Assembly (NCBI GenBank): GCA_019750655.1
Contig: JAIEOG010000263.1
Location: 1-6,535, forward strand
DNA length: 6,535 nucleotides
Source: a bacterium
GTDB lineage: Bacteria; Bdellovibrionota; FAC87; UBA2466
Direction of reading: 5' to 3'
The position numbers were made by a program, and so were the translations under genes. The notes under the pieces were generated by a model, which did no database searches, was not told the DNA's origin, and saw only the letters and a list, made by a program, of their open reading frames with translations. Below, piece by piece: positions 1-5,638 of this stretch (positions are counted from its first letter, which is position 1; each line of letters begins with the position of its first letter).

Positions 1-646
1 TCACCATTTCTTCATAAACCAAGTCCGCAAGTTTTCGGCCCGCTTCGATGTCGCTGCGGTGGTGAACACCTGCCAGGACGCGATCGTCGCCGATTTGTTT
101 GGCGCGGGCTTCCAGCACCGTCTTCTGCTTGGGGTAAAGATCCGTTAAAACGCGAGCAAAAACTTTTGCGAGCGTCGCATGGCCACTGGGGTAGGCCAAA
201 GAAACCTCGCGCGGGATGCAAGGCTCAATCCCCAGAATGTAGCTGTAAGGGCGCGCGCGCGGCAGATCGCGTTTGAGCGCGTGGATGAAATAATCGGCGT
301 CGTTACGCACTTGCTCGAAAAAAGGATTTAAGCGCGCGATCGTTTTGGAGTCCAAGGGGCCCACAGGCTTCCCGAAAAAGGTTTGCAAGCTGACGGATAC
401 TTCGGCGCGGGCACGATCGCAATCGGCCGGCGTGCGGGACTTTTGAAGCGCATTAAGCTCGGCCTCATCGGCTTTTTGCTGCTCGCTTTCCAGCGCCGGC
501 ATGGGGGGCATGGCACCCTTGAAAATCGCTTGAGACTGCTCGCTCAAAAAGAGCGGTTGTTTGGGGGTCGGGTGCTTCGCGAACTCTTCGTCTTTTGCGG
601 CAGCGAAGGCGGACCAAACCAGGAGGCCAAGTAGTAGTTTTTGCAT
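1..646 (-). CDS. Class A (PhoN-like) acid phosphatase, PAP2 superfamily; 3' end beyond left edge
   Basis: This is a probable periplasmic non-specific acid phosphatase that removes phosphate from organic monoesters. The 215 visible codons stay open to the left edge, so the C-terminus is missing. Residues 1-17 form a short Sec signal peptide (MQKLLLGLLVWSAFAAA) with a likely AFA-type cleavage site and no lipobox cysteine. The three-part PAP2 signature is complete: K125-x6-R132-P133, then P153-S-G-H156, then R189-x5-H195-x3-D199. In the family, H195 is the residue that becomes phosphorylated and H156 is the general acid. The residue before R189 is Asp, where class A enzymes usually have Ser. The ATG at 646 was chosen because it gives the signal peptide and the catalytic frame. 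Another ATG four bases upstream (650) is out of frame. No strong Shine-Dalgarno is visible. Family assignment is confident; the substrate is unknown. Confidence 0.93.
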   Translation of the reverse strand, partial: MQKLLLGLLVWSAFAAAKDEEFAKHPTPKQPLFLSEQSQAIFKGAMPPMPALESEQQKADEAELNALQKSRTPADCDRARAEVSVSLQTFFGKPVGPLDSKTIARLNPFFEQVRNDADYFIHALKRDLPRARPYSYILGIEPCIPREVSLAYPSGHATLAKVFARVLTDLYPKQKTVLEARAKQIGDDRVLAGVHHRSDIEAGRKLADLVYEEMV

Positions 647-697
647 GCATTTATGGTAGCAAACGCCCACCAGCAATCAATGCGTGGCGCGACAAGT

Positions 698-726
698 TTG
701 CGTTAAGGCGGGGGATGTTCTATAGA
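698..726 (+). promoter_or_regulatory. Candidate promoter for the 752-1342 gene
   Basis: TTGCGT (698-703) and TATAGA (721-726) are separated by 17 bp, which fits a sigma70-type promoter. The -35 element matches only weakly. A start near 733 would leave a leader of about 20 nt with no obvious Shine-Dalgarno before the ATG at 752. It lies in the 105-bp divergent spacer shared with the acid phosphatase. I saw no convincing promoter for that gene on the other strand. This is a consensus match only. Confidence 0.35.
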
Positions 727-751
727 CTCACCTCGCCCTCTGCTGCGAATC

Positions 752-1342
752 ATGAAAACCGAATTTTTTCATAGCTCAGTCCGGCGGAGCACGGCTCTGC
801 TCGGCATTCTATTTTCTTGGGGAATCTCTGCCCACTACGACGGCCAGCGGCGGCCTTCTTACCCTTCGATGGTGAACTGCGTGCTGCGCCTCACGGTAAA
901 TTCCGTGTCCTTGTCGGCTTATGTTCCGCGCGGCGAGAGCCGGCCTGCTTTGATGCTCCAATCGGAGCGTCTCCCGAGTTCGGCGCGGCCTCGCTGGGAT
1001 GGAGAAAACCTCTCCCTCGTGATCGGTGAAGCCGCCATCCGGTTGGATCGAGTCGAATACGTTGAACTCGAGTTAGAGAACCGGCGAAAGCTGAACTCTC
1101 TAGACGCTATCCGAGCCCATTTTCAAGAGATCAGTCCAGGGAAGCCGGCGCGCCTTCCGCGGGCAAAATTGACCGGCCACTACCTCGTCGAAAGACCCAT
1201 CGAGATCGAGTGCATGGAAACTATAGACTCTGGGCCTTTGTATCTTGTGCGCGGGCAGAAGCTGGACAACCACGACAGGCTATTCAATCTGCTAGGCCGA
1301 GAAGCCTTGCTTACCGTCGACGGCCAGATCCTGAGTTTCTAA
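752..1342 (+). CDS. Unrecognised 196-residue protein with a possible signal or anchor segment
   Basis: I do not recognise this protein. The N-terminus has a basic stretch (R11, R12) followed by a hydrophobic run at about residues 14-27 (TALLGILFSWGISA). This could be a weak signal peptide or a membrane anchor, with possible cleavage near A27. The rest alternates hydrophobic and charged residues, as in a compact beta-rich domain, with an acidic segment at about 100-112 (RVEYVELELENRR). There is no cysteine pair, repeat or catalytic motif that I can name. The ATG at 752 lacks a clear Shine-Dalgarno, and the next in-frame ATG (codon 40) would remove the hydrophobic segment. The gene is divergent from the acid phosphatase and its TAA touches the stop codon of the HD-GYP gene. 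Support for coding comes from an open frame filling the interval between known genes. A secreted or membrane-attached protein is inference. Confidence 0.7.
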   Translation: MKTEFFHSSVRRSTALLGILFSWGISAHYDGQRRPSYPSMVNCVLRLTVNSVSLSAYVPRGESRPALMLQSERLPSSARPRWDGENLSLVIGEAAIRLDRVEYVELELENRRKLNSLDAIRAHFQEISPGKPARLPRAKLTGHYLVERPIEIECMETIDSGPLYLVRGQKLDNHDRLFNLLGREALLTVDGQILSF

Positions 1343-2371
1343 CTACTTCTTAATTAGCTTTTGGTGTTGCGGGCTGCACGCATCGAAGTCCGAAGCGAGT
1401 GTCACACCGGTTTTGGGCGAGAACTTCTGATCGAAGGATTTAAAAAGGTTCGGATCAAATTTGCCGGGTTGCATCCCGTGCATGATGTTCAAAGCTTCGT
1501 TGGGGCTGATAGCATCGTGGTACGAGCGTTTCGTCGTCAAAGCATCGAAAACATCGGCAATTGCTACCACGCGCGCGAGCTTGTGGATCTGCTCTCCGCC
1601 TAAACCATTCGGGTAGCCAGTGCCGTCAAAATTTTCATGGTGCTGGTGCACGATGCACTTGGATTCTTCCGGAACCGACTGCAAATCGCGCAGCGCTTCC
1701 ATCCCGTAACCCGGGTGGTTTTTGATCTCGGCCCATTCTTCGGCCGTCAACGCGCCTTTTTTGTTGATGATGCCGAGATCGACACGGCGTTTACCGATGT
1801 CGTGGAGCAATCCACCCAAGCCAGCTTGGATCAAGATTTCGCGGTTGTCCGAGCCATAAACTTTTTTCGCGATCACGATGGAGTACACCGCGACATCCAC
1901 AGAGTGGTTGTAGGTGTAATAGTCGTGCGCGGACAATCCCATCAGGCTTGCGACTGCGGCAACATCCGACGAAACAAACGAAACCATGTCTTCGACGAGG
2001 TTTTTGGCTTCGCTAACAACCGGCTGAATATCTTTTTTCGTAAAGAGGTCGTGAATATGGACGTAAGCCGTTTCTTTGATGATCTTGCTCTTGTCGTCCG
2101 TTTTCATCTCCGGATCTTTAACGGCGCTCTTGAGGCTATCCATATAAGCCTGGCGTTGATCTTCCGGAATGAGGAGCTTCGCAGCGGCATGTTCGCGCAG
2201 CTGCTTCGCGCGGTCGGCGGCTAGAACATCGCCTTTTTTGCGGAACAAAACGGGCTGACCGCTGATGAGCAGGTAAACGTCGTGGTGCAGCACCCGCCCC
2301 ACCATGAGCGAAGATACGCGCACTTCGAAAAACTTGGTCTGAGAGGGATTAGTTTGTGGCGCTGCCGACAT
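1343..2371 (-). CDS. HD-GYP domain protein, probable cyclic-di-GMP phosphodiesterase
   Basis: The predicted role is hydrolysis of cyclic-di-GMP in the cytoplasm. The 342-residue protein has an N-terminal domain at about 13-75 that resembles the beta-rich DUF3391-type domain found ahead of many HD-GYP modules. A helical linker (about 80-130) follows, then the HD-GYP domain (about 145-320). Motifs visible in order are DYYTYNHS with H156, LLHDIGK with H190, D191 and K194, HPGYG with H219, HHENFDGTGYPNGL with H244-H245 and an intact G252-Y253-P254, and IADVFDALT with D273. These cover the usual metal ligands and the signature loop, so activity is expected. There is no receiver domain or membrane segment. 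The start at 2371 has a good Shine-Dalgarno. The gene follows RNase J on the same strand after 72 nt without a clear terminator, so co-transcription is likely. No terminator is seen after its stop. Confidence 0.95.
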   Translation of the reverse strand: MSAAPQTNPSQTKFFEVRVSSLMVGRVLHHDVYLLISGQPVLFRKKGDVLAADRAKQLREHAAAKLLIPEDQRQAYMDSLKSAVKDPEMKTDDKSKIIKETAYVHIHDLFTKKDIQPVVSEAKNLVEDMVSFVSSDVAAVASLMGLSAHDYYTYNHSVDVAVYSIVIAKKVYGSDNREILIQAGLGGLLHDIGKRRVDLGIINKKGALTAEEWAEIKNHPGYGMEALRDLQSVPEESKCIVHQHHENFDGTGYPNGLGGEQIHKLARVVAIADVFDALTTKRSYHDAISPNEALNIMHGMQPGKFDPNLFKSFDQKFSPKTGVTLASDFDACSPQHQKLIKK

Positions 2372-2374
2372 GGG

Positions 2375-2380
2375 TTCCTC
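2375..2380 (-). promoter_or_regulatory. Ribosome binding site of the HD-GYP gene
   Basis: GAGGAA on the minus strand ends 3 nt before the ATG at 2371; counted from the GAGG core the spacing is 5 nt. This supports the annotated start. The 72-nt gap upstream, back to the RNase J stop, contains no convincing hairpin plus T-run and no clear promoter. Confidence 0.7.
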
Positions 2381-2443
2381 ACAAAAGTATCGGAGTCCCC
2401 AGGCTGCGGCTTTAGGAGTTATGCCTATAGTTTGAAGATGTCC

Positions 2444-4096
2444 TTAGACGTCCTGCATCACGGCGATGACGACAGGCTTGTGGCTCGCACGTTTCTTGAG
2501 AAAACGGCGTAGCTCAATCTTCACGATTTCCTGCCAGTCCTCACGGCGCGAGAAGTCAGGGTATAGATCTTCCAGCATCTCCGAAGCATCGAGCGGCACA
2601 TCATCGGGGTGCACGCCGTCGCGGTAGAGAATGCCGTAGAGTTTAACAACGGGTGCTTCGAGCAGTTTGTGCGACCGGCTGTCGCGCGTAAAAGAGACGA
2701 AGGCAATGCCCGTGCGGGCCAGTGAGTTGCGCTGCGAGAAAAGCGCTGGATCGCCCGCCATGAATTCGCCTTCGACGATAACGCCTTTGCGTAGTTCGAG
2801 CAGCGGTCCGTACTCCAAGCCGTCTTCGCTGAGCTCCATCACCTGGCCATTTTCAATGACGGCGGTTTTTTCTTTTTTCACGCCGCTGCTGATTGCCAAG
2901 CGCGCGTGGCGCGCGAGGTGCCGGTATTCGCCGTGGACGGGAATGAAACACTCCGGCTTCACGGCATTGAGCAGCATCAACAACTCGTCCTGGAATCCAT
3001 GACCTGAAACGTGCACTTTATGGAACGATTCGTAAGCGACTTCCGCCCCAGCGCGGAAGAGCTGGTTGATCATGGCATTGATGGCTTTTTCATTTCCGGG
3101 AATAAAACGGCTCGAGAGAACGACCGTATCGCCTTCGCGGAGTTTGAGGTCTTTGTGCGTTCCGTAAGCCACGCGCACGAGCGCTGCTCCGGGTTCCGCT
3201 TGGCTCCCTGTCATCAAAACAACGACGTCTTTGTCTGGGTATTCGCCCAGCCGCTCGAGGAGAATCACGGTATCTTCCGGGATTTCCATCGACTCATTTC
3301 CGTGCGCTAGCCGTGTGTAGGAATGCATGCTGCGGCCAGCGAAAGCGACTTTTTTCCCAGTGCGCTTTGCCAACGCGAGCAAGTTTTCTACGCGTCGAAT
3401 ATTGGAAGCAAAAAGCGCGATGAAGAGTCGGCTTTTTTGTTTTTCGAAAACACCTTCGAAAGATCCGGTGACTTGCTCTTCGGACATCGTGTGCCCGATG
3501 CGTTCGGCGTTGGTGCTGTCGGACAGCAAGAGCCTCACGCCCTTTTTCCCATACTCTTCAAACGCGGCAAATCCCGTTTCACCTTCGGGCATTAGATCAT
3601 CATCGTGTTTGAAATCGCCCGAGTGGATCACGATCCCGACGGGAGTTTCGATTGCGAGTGCCGTCGCTTCGATGATCGAGTGCGCGACCGGCAGGGCTTC
3701 GAACGTGAACGGCCCGACTTTGAATTTCTTGCGCGGCGTAATTTCGTGGAACCGAATTTCTTCCAGCCGCGGGTATTCCTGCAATTTATTTTGGATCAAG
3801 CCCCGCGGGAACGGCGTGCAGTAAACGTCGAGTTCCAGGTCCATGAGCAGGAACGGAATGGCGCCAATGTGGTCATCATGGCCGTGGGTGAGCACGATGC
3901 CTTTAAGACGCTTTGCGTTCTGGCGAACGTAAGACAGGTCCGGAGTAAGCAGTTCGACCCCTGGAACACTGGCGTCGGGGAACTGGATGCCGCAATCGAC
4001 CAGCACCATTTCGCGGTCCCACTCGAGAACCATGCAGTTCATGCCGATCTCGCCCAGGCCGCCGAGCGGGATAATTTTCAATTTTTTCGAAGACAT
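2444..4096 (-). CDS. rnj: Ribonuclease J (metallo-beta-lactamase / beta-CASP ribonuclease)
   Basis: RNase J combines endonuclease and 5'-to-3' exonuclease activity and acts in mRNA turnover and rRNA maturation. The 550-residue protein (from the ATG) is full length for the family. The N-terminal LKIIPLGGLGEIGMNCM stretch is typical. Zinc-binding motif HxHxDH is at H71, H73, D75, H76 (THGHDDHIGAIP). Further metal ligands are H139 (VAHSI), D161 (HSGDF) and H388 (PVHGEYRHL). The beta-CASP domain is inserted after SDSTNAE (about 192-198) and includes TGSQAEP, close to the common GSQGEP, and HVSGHG near 362-367. A C-terminal domain follows from about residue 440. The start is ambiguous: a TTG at 4111 would add five residues, but AAGGAAGG ends directly against that TTG. 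For the ATG at 4096 the same purine run lies about 15 nt upstream, which is long. I prefer the ATG. It is probably followed by HD-GYP on one transcript. Confidence 0.96.
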   Translation of the reverse strand: MSSKKLKIIPLGGLGEIGMNCMVLEWDREMVLVDCGIQFPDASVPGVELLTPDLSYVRQNAKRLKGIVLTHGHDDHIGAIPFLLMDLELDVYCTPFPRGLIQNKLQEYPRLEEIRFHEITPRKKFKVGPFTFEALPVAHSIIEATALAIETPVGIVIHSGDFKHDDDLMPEGETGFAAFEEYGKKGVRLLLSDSTNAERIGHTMSEEQVTGSFEGVFEKQKSRLFIALFASNIRRVENLLALAKRTGKKVAFAGRSMHSYTRLAHGNESMEIPEDTVILLERLGEYPDKDVVVLMTGSQAEPGAALVRVAYGTHKDLKLREGDTVVLSSRFIPGNEKAINAMINQLFRAGAEVAYESFHKVHVSGHGFQDELLMLLNAVKPECFIPVHGEYRHLARHARLAISSGVKKEKTAVIENGQVMELSEDGLEYGPLLELRKGVIVEGEFMAGDPALFSQRNSLARTGIAFVSFTRDSRSHKLLEAPVVKLYGILYRDGVHPDDVPLDASEMLEDLYPDFSRREDWQEIVKIELRRFLKKRASHKPVVIAVMQDV

Positions 4097-4147
4097 AGGA
4101 GCGGGGGTCAACCTTCCTTGCGGAGTACTACTCTGGGGCGCTAAAGA

Positions 4148-4159
4148 AAAACGCGTTTT
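4148..4159. repeat. Perfect 12-bp palindrome AAAACGCGTTTT in a divergent promoter region
   Basis: The sequence reads the same on both strands and lies between two divergent genes, downstream of the candidate RNase J promoter. A related block, CACGCGGTTTTCC, lies at 4182-4194, so an ACGCG-TTTT pattern occurs twice about 32 bp apart. This could be an operator for a dimeric regulator. The palindrome is short and composed of simple blocks, so chance is possible. Confidence 0.35.
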
Positions 4160-4222
4160 GGGCCTTAAGTATTAACTATTTCACGCGGTTTTCCGACAAG
4201 AACTTTGGAGTGAACCCTAATC

Positions 4223-4227
4223 GGAGA
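4223..4227 (+). promoter_or_regulatory. Ribosome binding site that decides the LysM gene start
   Basis: GGAGA lies 9 nt before the ATG at 4237. An in-frame GTG at 4210 would extend the protein by nine residues but has only a weak purine stretch before it, and it would place extra charged residues in front of the signal peptide. The ATG is therefore preferred. Confidence 0.6.
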
Positions 4228-4236
4228 CACCGCCGA

Positions 4237-5502
4237 ATGAAAACGCAAACCTTGGACTTTTTTCGTAACCTCACCGTCGCATTGAGCCTAGCGGCTCTGG
4301 CTGGCGGTTGCGCCAACAAGAACAACGTGGCCGAGAACGAACAAGTAGACGGCTATTCTGAGACTTCCCAAGAAGTCGCGGAAAACCCGGCGGCACCCGC
4401 GGAAGACGCGGCGACCGACCCGGCCGAAGCGGAACTCTTCGGGGAAGCCAAAGCCGAAAACGGCGCGGAAACGGCCAACGCCGAAACCAAGGGCTCTGAC
4501 GCACTGTTCGAGCCATCCTCGGATGCGAATGCCGAACCCAACTTCGAAGAACTCGCTGGCACGACGACCCCGGATACCTCGGCAACGGCAGCCGCTACGG
4601 CCCCGGCCGATACTGCGGCACTGGATCTCTCGACGCAGTCCGATCCGTTGGCGCAATCCACGACGCCCTCGGTCGAAACTCCCAAAGCTTTCGTCGAAAA
4701 ACCCAAGTCGCATAGCTCGGGCGTTGCTTCGGCTCCGAAAATCCCGGGCCGCGCCATTACGCGCGGCGGCAAGAGCTTGAACCGCTACTACTTCCTGCGC
4801 CAGGGAGACACGGCCAAATCGGTTTCCACGTTGCTCTACGGCAACCCTGGTTTCGCAGATGTTCTGAAAAAGCAGAACAAAGGCGGCTGGTCGGCCGGTA
4901 AGGTGGTTTATTACGCATCGCCTAGCCAACCCGATGATGCGCAGATGATTTCCTTTTACGAAGAACACAACCTGACGGCGGAAAATTACACGGTGCGTTC
5001 TGGCGAAACGATGTCGACTATCGCCAAAGCGAAACTCGGCAGCCGCTCCAGCTGGAAAGAAATCGCGGTTACGAATGGTCTTTCGGGCTCCAACAGCTTG
5101 AAGCGCGGCCAAACGGTCCGCTTGTATACGGACTTACGCAGCGACGCTCCGCAGATGGCCCAAGCTCCGGTGGCGGAAGAGCCGGTTGCCCAAGTCGCTC
5201 CGCAAACCGGTGGCCAGCCGGCAGTTGCCGCAGTGCCCGGCCAAGACACCCAAGTGCCTCCGGCCCAGGACCCCATCGCCAACGACTTGAACGAAGTGAA
5301 AAAGAAGCCTGCTAAGCAGCCGCTCAACATGGGCAAGCTGCTCAGCCAGAACGCCTTCTCCATCGCAGTCGGCCTCGCGGTCGGCTTGCTGCTCGTCTCC
5401 TTGTTGATGATCAACAAGCGCAAAAAAGGCGGCGGCGACTCAGGTGGTGAAGAGTTCGGCGAAGACGCTTTCTCCGCGCCCAGCAAGAAGAAGCGGTCGT
5501 AA
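4237..5502 (+). CDS. Putative lipoprotein with two LysM domains and a C-terminal membrane segment
   Basis: This is a probable envelope protein that binds peptidoglycan; the specific gene is not recognised. In the 421 residues, an N-terminal signal (1-24) ends in LAGGC with C25 as the possible lipidated cysteine. The lipobox is imperfect, with Ala at -3. Residues 36-180 are a low-complexity Ala/Glu/Pro/Thr-rich, acidic and probably disordered linker. Two LysM-like repeats follow: about 184-228 (FLRQGDTAKSVSTLLYG) and about 250-297 (YTVRSGETMSTIAKAKLG). A second Pro/Ala/Gln-rich linker covers about 303-350. A hydrophobic helix at about 373-392 is followed by NKRKK and a Gly/acidic tail ending KKKRS, which the positive-inside rule would place in the cytoplasm. 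The layout recalls FimV-type proteins but lacks a large cytoplasmic domain. The gene is divergent from RNase J and is followed by a hairpin and then metK. Confidence 0.88.
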   Translation: MKTQTLDFFRNLTVALSLAALAGGCANKNNVAENEQVDGYSETSQEVAENPAAPAEDAATDPAEAELFGEAKAENGAETANAETKGSDALFEPSSDANAEPNFEELAGTTTPDTSATAAATAPADTAALDLSTQSDPLAQSTTPSVETPKAFVEKPKSHSSGVASAPKIPGRAITRGGKSLNRYYFLRQGDTAKSVSTLLYGNPGFADVLKKQNKGGWSAGKVVYYASPSQPDDAQMISFYEEHNLTAENYTVRSGETMSTIAKAKLGSRSSWKEIAVTNGLSGSNSLKRGQTVRLYTDLRSDAPQMAQAPVAEEPVAQVAPQTGGQPAVAAVPGQDTQVPPAQDPIANDLNEVKKKPAKQPLNMGKLLSQNAFSIAVGLAVGLLLVSLLMINKRKKGGGDSGGEEFGEDAFSAPSKKKRS

Positions 5503-5506
5503 TGCA

Positions 5507-5525
5507 CCGCGCCGCTCTGGCGCGG
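5507..5525 (+). terminator. GC-rich hairpin after the LysM gene, weak terminator candidate
   Basis: A perfect 7-bp stem, CCGCGCC (5507-5513) with GGCGCGG (5519-5525), closes a 5-nt loop and begins four bases after the TAA. The stem is strong, but the downstream sequence (GAAGTTTGAC) has only three T in a row, so termination could be partial. Some read-through into metK is possible. Confidence 0.45.
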
Positions 5526-5530
5526 GAAGT

Positions 5531-5536
5531 TTGACA
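5531..5536 (+). promoter_or_regulatory. TTGACA, consensus -35 element upstream of metK
   Basis: This is an exact match to the sigma70 -35 hexamer, just after the hairpin that follows the LysM gene. At 16-18 bp downstream the hexamers (CCAACG, CAACGT, AACGTC) are poor -10 elements, so the promoter is only suggested. If used, transcription would begin near 5566 and the metK leader would be about 70 nt long. Confidence 0.35.
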
Positions 5537-5577
5537 AATAACCCTAGGCACGCCAACGTCATCCGTGCAAAAAGCCT

Positions 5578-5638
5578 GCGCTTCCATGCCTTTTCATAAG
5601 GCAAGCGCCTCTAACCCGGCTTTTCCGCGGAGGGGTTA
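5578..5638 (+). promoter_or_regulatory. Structured metK leader, candidate translational control element
   Basis: Several helices can form just before metK. Hairpin B pairs TGCCTT (5587-5592) with AAGGCA (5598-5603) around the loop TTCAT, and is extended by GCGCT (5578-5582) with AGCGC (5604-5608) across a 4-nt bulge. Helix C pairs TAACCC (5612-5617) with GGGTTA (5633-5638), taking in the end of the Shine-Dalgarno and the A of the ATG. A competing small hairpin pairs AGGC (5599-5602) with GCCT (5607-5610). The loop of B is complementary to the start-codon region. metK leaders in other bacteria carry SAM-sensing riboswitches such as SMK, but I do not recognise a known class here. Regulation is inference. 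Confidence 0.4.
5629..5633 (+). promoter_or_regulatory. Ribosome binding site of metK (GGAGG)
   Basis: GGAGG lies 4 nt before the ATG at 5638 and is followed by GGTT. It is a strong Shine-Dalgarno. Its 3' end falls inside the TAACCC/GGGTTA helix, and CCTC at 5608-5611 could pair with GAGG at 5630-5633, so access to it may depend on leader folding. Confidence 0.75.

Larger units (their letters stand above)
4097..4236. promoter_or_regulatory. Divergent promoter region between RNase J and the LysM gene
   Basis: This 140-bp spacer must hold the promoters for both genes. Its only AT-rich stretch is 4165-4182, which contains TATTAACTATTT on the plus strand. Read on the minus strand, TTGTCG (4194-4199) lies 18 bp from TTAATA (4170-4175), a plausible promoter for RNase J. 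I found no equally good pair for the plus strand. A 12-bp palindrome is nearby at 4148-4159. The exact start sites are not decidable by eye. Confidence 0.4.

Noticed and set aside
465..650. Minus-strand frame starting at the ATG at 650
   Set aside because: It is four bases out of phase with the acid phosphatase frame, lacks a signal peptide and ends early.
720..1230. CTATAGACTC occurring at 720-729 and again at 1221-1230
   Set aside because: A shared 10-mer is expected by chance in a window of this size; the second copy is inside a coding region with no other promoter feature.
1637..2224. 195-codon open frame on the plus strand opposite the HD-GYP gene
   Set aside because: The minus-strand frame holds every HD-GYP motif. 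The plus frame is His/Arg/Phe/Val-rich with no domain.
3327..4144. Plus-strand open frames opposite RNase J
   Set aside because: RNase J catalytic motifs are intact on the other strand, so these are shadows.
4288..5112. 274-codon open frame on the minus strand opposite the LysM gene
   Set aside because: It is Arg/Phe/Gly-rich with no domain, and lies opposite a gene with clear LysM repeats. It is a by-product of the GC-rich, low-complexity coding sequence.
5548..5568. GCACG/CGTGC hairpin followed by a run of A upstream of metK
   Set aside because: The stem is only 5 bp with an 11-nt loop and there is no T-run in the plus direction. If the TTGACA promoter is used, most of it would not be transcribed.
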